This document shows positions 63,319-64,000 of a stretch of 64,000 nt of DNA, piece by piece (the first letter of the stretch is position 1; each line of letters begins with the position of its first letter). Below the pieces are notes generated by a model. It did no database searches. It saw nothing but the letters and a program-made list of their open reading frames with translations, and was not told the DNA's origin. A program made the position numbers and the translations under genes. Location of the stretch: NCBI RefSeq assembly GCF_900105535.1, contig NZ_LT629779.1:3224001-3288000 (forward strand), given 5' to 3'. This DNA is from Pseudarthrobacter equi. Its GTDB lineage: Bacteria; Actinomycetota; Actinomycetes; Actinomycetales; Micrococcaceae.

Positions 63319-64000
63319 ATGACCATCATCGATAACGCCGTGTACGTGGACGGCGCCCGCCATGCGGAGCCGGAAAGCCTTGAGCAGACGTTCGAAACCC
63401 TGGCCCGGCACGGCGGCATGGCGTGGATCGGCCTGTACAGGCCCACCGCCGAGGAGATGGCTGCCGTAGCTGCCGAGTTCGGCCTCCACGAACTGGCTGT
63501 CGAGGACGCTATCTCGGCACACCAGCGCCCCAAGATGGAACGCTACGACGACAACCTTTTCACCGTCCTGCGGCCCGCGCGCTACCTCGATGCAAGCGAG
63601 ACCGTGGAGTTCGGCGAACTCCACATCTTCACCGGAAAGAACTTCGTGGTGACCGTCCGGCACGCGGAGATGGCCGGCGTGGCCAGGGTTCGGCAGCGGC
63701 TCGAAGCCCGTCCCGAACTCCTGCGGCATGGGCCCGAAGCCGTGCTTTATGCCTTGCTGGACCGTGTGGTGGACGACTATGCCCCCGTGGTGGCCGGGCT
63801 GGAAAACGACATCGATGAGATCGAGGACCAGCTGTTCAGCGGCGATAGCAGCGTTTCGCGCCGGATCTACGAACTGGCCCGTGAGGTCATCCAGTTCCAG
63901 CGCGCCATCCACCCGTTGCCGGACATGATGCACCAGCTCAAGCGGGGGTTTGCGAAGTACGGAGTGGAAACCGAACTCCAGCACAGCCTGCGGGACGTGG
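63319..64000 (+). CDS. corA: CorA-family divalent cation transporter (5' part only)
   Basis: This gene runs past the window edge; 227 codons are visible. The N-terminal cytoplasmic alpha/beta domain of CorA is clear: MTIIDNAVYVDGARHAEPES, VEDAISAHQRPKMERYDDNL (the ELAVEDA-HQRPK block), TGKNFVVTVRHAE, and the start of the long stalk helix (DDYAPVVAGLENDIDEIEDQ, REVIQFQRAIHPL). The GMN pore motif and membrane helices lie outside the window. It imports Mg2+ or Co2+. It is probably cotranscribed with the Lrp gene, ten bases upstream. Confidence 0.92.
   Translation, partial: MTIIDNAVYVDGARHAEPESLEQTFETLARHGGMAWIGLYRPTAEEMAAVAAEFGLHELAVEDAISAHQRPKMERYDDNLFTVLRPARYLDASETVEFGELHIFTGKNFVVTVRHAEMAGVARVRQRLEARPELLRHGPEAVLYALLDRVVDDYAPVVAGLENDIDEIEDQLFSGDSSVSRRIYELAREVIQFQRAIHPLPDMMHQLKRGFAKYGVETELQHSLRDV

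Overview
The window is 64 kb of high-GC chromosomal DNA from an actinobacterium of the Micrococcaceae, most likely Arthrobacter or Pseudarthrobacter. The evidence is the GC-rich codon use with many GTG starts, a sigE/anti-sigma/tatB cluster, a free-standing DUF3117 protein, a glutamate-type gluABCD transporter, an LpqW-like lipoprotein, and a gene order that largely follows the core backbone of Mycobacterium and Corynebacterium. I see no tRNA, rRNA, insertion sequence, prophage or CRISPR array. I find about 61 protein genes. Several starts were moved from the longest open frame to the position supported by a ribosome binding site or by the family's usual N-terminus.

Layout. 0-4.5 kb: an RNB-domain ribonuclease with an Asn-Gly repeat, a DEAD-box RNA helicase behind a 300-base leader, and an orphan beta-class DNA methyltransferase. 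4.5-11.3 kb: a PHP phosphoesterase, Xaa-Pro aminopeptidase, a stress-type membrane protein with a Gln/Asn/Pro-rich tail, and a + strand run of a soluble MgtE-N/CBS protein, a DUF1003 membrane protein and Mrp. 11.4-14.5 kb: a sigE / anti-sigma / tatB operon read leftward, with a divergent O-methyltransferase and a tiny DUF3117 gene. 14.7-17.2 kb: a PIG-V-like mannosyltransferase, a DivIVA-domain protein and a LOG-family enzyme. 17.3-20.6 kb: gluABCD. 20.7-23.8 kb: dapE and dapD divergent, then a lysozyme-like membrane protein. 23.8-29.8 kb: an unknown protein, a TetR regulator, galE, citrate synthase, dapC, ferredoxin and a small SH3-like protein.

29.9-40.5 kb: TypA/BipA, an SGNH hydrolase, a complete Dpp/Opp-type peptide ABC transporter (double ATPase, two permeases, lipoprotein) and an orphan LpqW-like lipoprotein. 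40.6-44.1 kb: a cryptochrome/photolyase-family protein with no cysteine at all, divergent from a luciferase-like flavin monooxygenase, and an SDR. 44.2-50.3 kb: ychF, rmuC, ispH (reading frame broken by one missing base), a membrane protein, and xseA-xseB. 50.4-56.2 kb: a PPK2 kinase, an AlaT-like aminotransferase, and a four-gene quaternary-amine (glycine betaine/choline-type) ABC transporter. 56.4-64 kb: pirin, an N-acetylglucosamine-kinase-like protein, a LysR/MFS divergon, two Lrp/AsnC regulators around a second MFS carrier, and the start of a CorA transporter that runs off the window.

Themes: lysine/DAP synthesis (dapC, dapD, dapE), envelope stress and export (sigE, anti-sigma, tatB, LpqW-like, PIG-V-like), RNA and DNA processing (RNB, DEAD, xseAB, rmuC, photolyase), and solute uptake (three ABC systems). 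Most transcription-unit boundaries are marked by long, near-perfect hairpins. The observations I rate highest are the ispH frameshift, the cysteine-free photolyase homologue, the length-variable-looking Asn-Gly repeat in the ribonuclease, and the absence of htrA from the sigE-tatB operon. No clear new multi-gene system stands out.
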